Assembly (NCBI GenBank): GCA_900552955.1
Contig: USBO01000030.1
Span: 1 to 15,613 of the forward strand
DNA from: an uncultured Alistipes sp.
Lineage (GTDB): Bacteria > Bacteroidota > Bacteroidia > Bacteroidales > Rikenellaceae
Length of the DNA: 15,613 nt
Direction: 5' to 3'
Below the pieces are notes generated by a model. The model made no database searches. It worked only from the letters and a program-made list of their open reading frames with translations, and was not told where the DNA came from. The number at the start of each line of letters is the position of its first letter. The first letter of the stretch is position 1. A program made the position numbers and the translations under genes. This document shows, piece by piece, positions 14,579 through 15,613 of this stretch.

Positions 14579-15613
14579 TTATTCGGTTTCGCGGTCGAGG
14601 AGCCGGTAGTCGACGATGTGGTGCACCTCGGTGGAGGTCTCGCCCAGCAGCGCGGTCTTGCCCATCTGGCCGGTCTGGATCTTCACGAAGTCGATGTATT
14701 TCAGATCGGCGGGCCGGCCGTCGAAGGTGCGGGCGTTGCTCAGGCGGAAGAGGCAGAACTGCCCGTCGAAGTCGCTCTTGCCCGCATTGTCGGCATAGCC
14801 CCAGTCGAAGGGCGGAACGACGGTCTGCCCCGACGCCTCGACGCGCGAACGGTCGACGAGCCGCGTGCCGTAGAACGTGCACTGCCCTTGGGGCAGCCAC
14901 GGCTGGTAGTAGCTCTCCGAAGGGTTCCAGTAGGCGTTGTAGTCGACCGTGCCTCCGTTGCCGCGGTTGTCGCGCCATACGACGGCGGCGTTCGGGCGCG
15001 TGGGTTGGTAGTAGGTCACCGAGTAGTCGTAGATCGTCTCGGGGCTGTCGTACTCCGATCCCGCGAGTTCGTACCACGTGTCGTTGGGCAGGCCGTCGCC
15101 GTTCTCGTCCTGCGCGACCCACACGATGCCCGGCTCCGACTGATAGTCGTAGGGGTTGCCCCGAATGGCCAGATCGACCCCGCCGCCGCTGTTGTCGACG
15201 CTGTGGTCGAAGCCCGCGACGACGTAGCCGCCCCAGGCGCCCAGCGAGATCATGTAGTTGATGTCGAAGCGCGACTGCGCGTATTCGCACGCCTCGGCCA
15301 TCGTCGTGGCCGTGAAGAGCGGGCCGTACATGTAGCCGCTCACCCACAGCCCGGGAGCGGGGAGGTACTCGAAGACGCGGACGGTCGCCGCACGGCTCGC
15401 GGCGCCGGCGGGGCGGTAGTAGGCGCCTTCGGCGGGGCAGACGTTGACCTGCAAGGCCTGCGCGTGCGTCGTGTAGCTGTTGCGCATGGTGACCGTCACG
15501 GTGTGCGGCCCCTCGGCTGTGGCCTCGAAGCGGTATTCGGGCTGCGGGCCGCGCTGCCGTTCCGTGCCGTCGACCTCCCACGTGTATTCGGCGTCGAAGG
15601 CGTTGACGGGGTT
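14579..15613 (-). CDS. PKD-type cell-surface protein (5' part outside window)
   Basis: The frame is open to the last base, so about 344 C-terminal residues are visible. The first visible part (NAFDAEYTWEVDG, then EGPHTVTVTMRNSY) has the look of an Ig-like PKD domain. The rest has the sequence style of a Bacteroidetes surface protein commonly placed beside TonB receptors of metal-chelate or cobalamin type: GGYVVAGFDHSVDN, GIVWVAQDENGDGLPNDTWYE, ELAGSEYDSPETIYDY, PPFDWGYADN, and LLGETSTEV close to the end. The DENGDG loop resembles a calcium-binding EF-hand loop. No lipoprotein signal can be checked because the N-terminus is missing. It likely presents or captures ligand for the receptor encoded four nt downstream; this is inferred from context. 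Confidence 0.78.
   Translation of the reverse strand, partial: NPVNAFDAEYTWEVDGTERQRGPQPEYRFEATAEGPHTVTVTMRNSYTTHAQALQVNVCPAEGAYYRPAGAASRAATVRVFEYLPAPGLWVSGYMYGPLFTATTMAEACEYAQSRFDINYMISLGAWGGYVVAGFDHSVDNSGGGVDLAIRGNPYDYQSEPGIVWVAQDENGDGLPNDTWYELAGSEYDSPETIYDYSVTYYQPTRPNAAVVWRDNRGNGGTVDYNAYWNPSESYYQPWLPQGQCTFYGTRLVDRSRVEASGQTVVPPFDWGYADNAGKSDFDGQFCLFRLSNARTFDGRPADLKYIDFVKIQTGQMGKTALLGETSTEVHHIVDYRLLDRETE

Noticed and set aside
12865..15261. Very long plus-strand open frame of almost 800 codons
   Set aside because: It lies antisense to the TonB receptor and the surface protein, which have clear family motifs. It has low-complexity Arg/Ala/Val/Glu composition typical of GC-rich shadow frames.

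Overview
The window looks like a GC-rich chromosome segment from a Bacteroidales bacterium, most plausibly Alistipes or another Rikenellaceae. The evidence is family content (NVEALA-type small peptide, six-bladed propeller lipoprotein, DUF4492-cydA-cydB, two TonB-dependent receptors, PKD-type surface protein), Bacteroidetes-type promoters (TTTG, about 19-20 nt, TAnnTTTG), and the near absence of Shine-Dalgarno sequences. The genus is an inference from base composition and gene families.

Left part (1-2567, + strand): the C-terminal part of a TonB-dependent receptor overlaps by one base with a secreted protein that joins an inosine-uridine nucleoside hydrolase-like domain to a FmdE-like domain. 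A tRNA-Ser(GGA) follows, with its own near-consensus promoter and a strong hairpin terminator.

AT-richer island (about 2580-4440, - strand): a short secreted NVEALA-family peptide gene with a good promoter is followed by a six-bladed beta-propeller lipoprotein gene. The rest is mostly noncoding, with one GC-richer patch that holds a 46-codon open frame of uncertain status.

Centre (4452-8290): a YbdG-type mechanosensitive channel gene lies downstream of a umuDC pair (- strand), and a flavin reductase-like gene is read divergently from umuD. A bidirectional hairpin separates that gene from the next operon.

Right part (8311-15613, all - strand): a compact cytochrome bd oxidase operon (DUF4492 small membrane protein, cydA, cydB) has a recognisable promoter. 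Upstream of it is a tightly coupled uptake operon: a PKD-type cell-surface protein (cut by the window end), a TonB-dependent receptor, and a periplasmic metal-chelate/cobalamin-type binding lipoprotein. No inner-membrane permease or ATPase for this uptake system is in the window.

The most unusual item is the exported nucleoside hydrolase-FmdE fusion coupled to a TonB-dependent receptor. Its hydrolase half keeps the metal-binding aspartates but seems to have lost some substrate-contacting residues.
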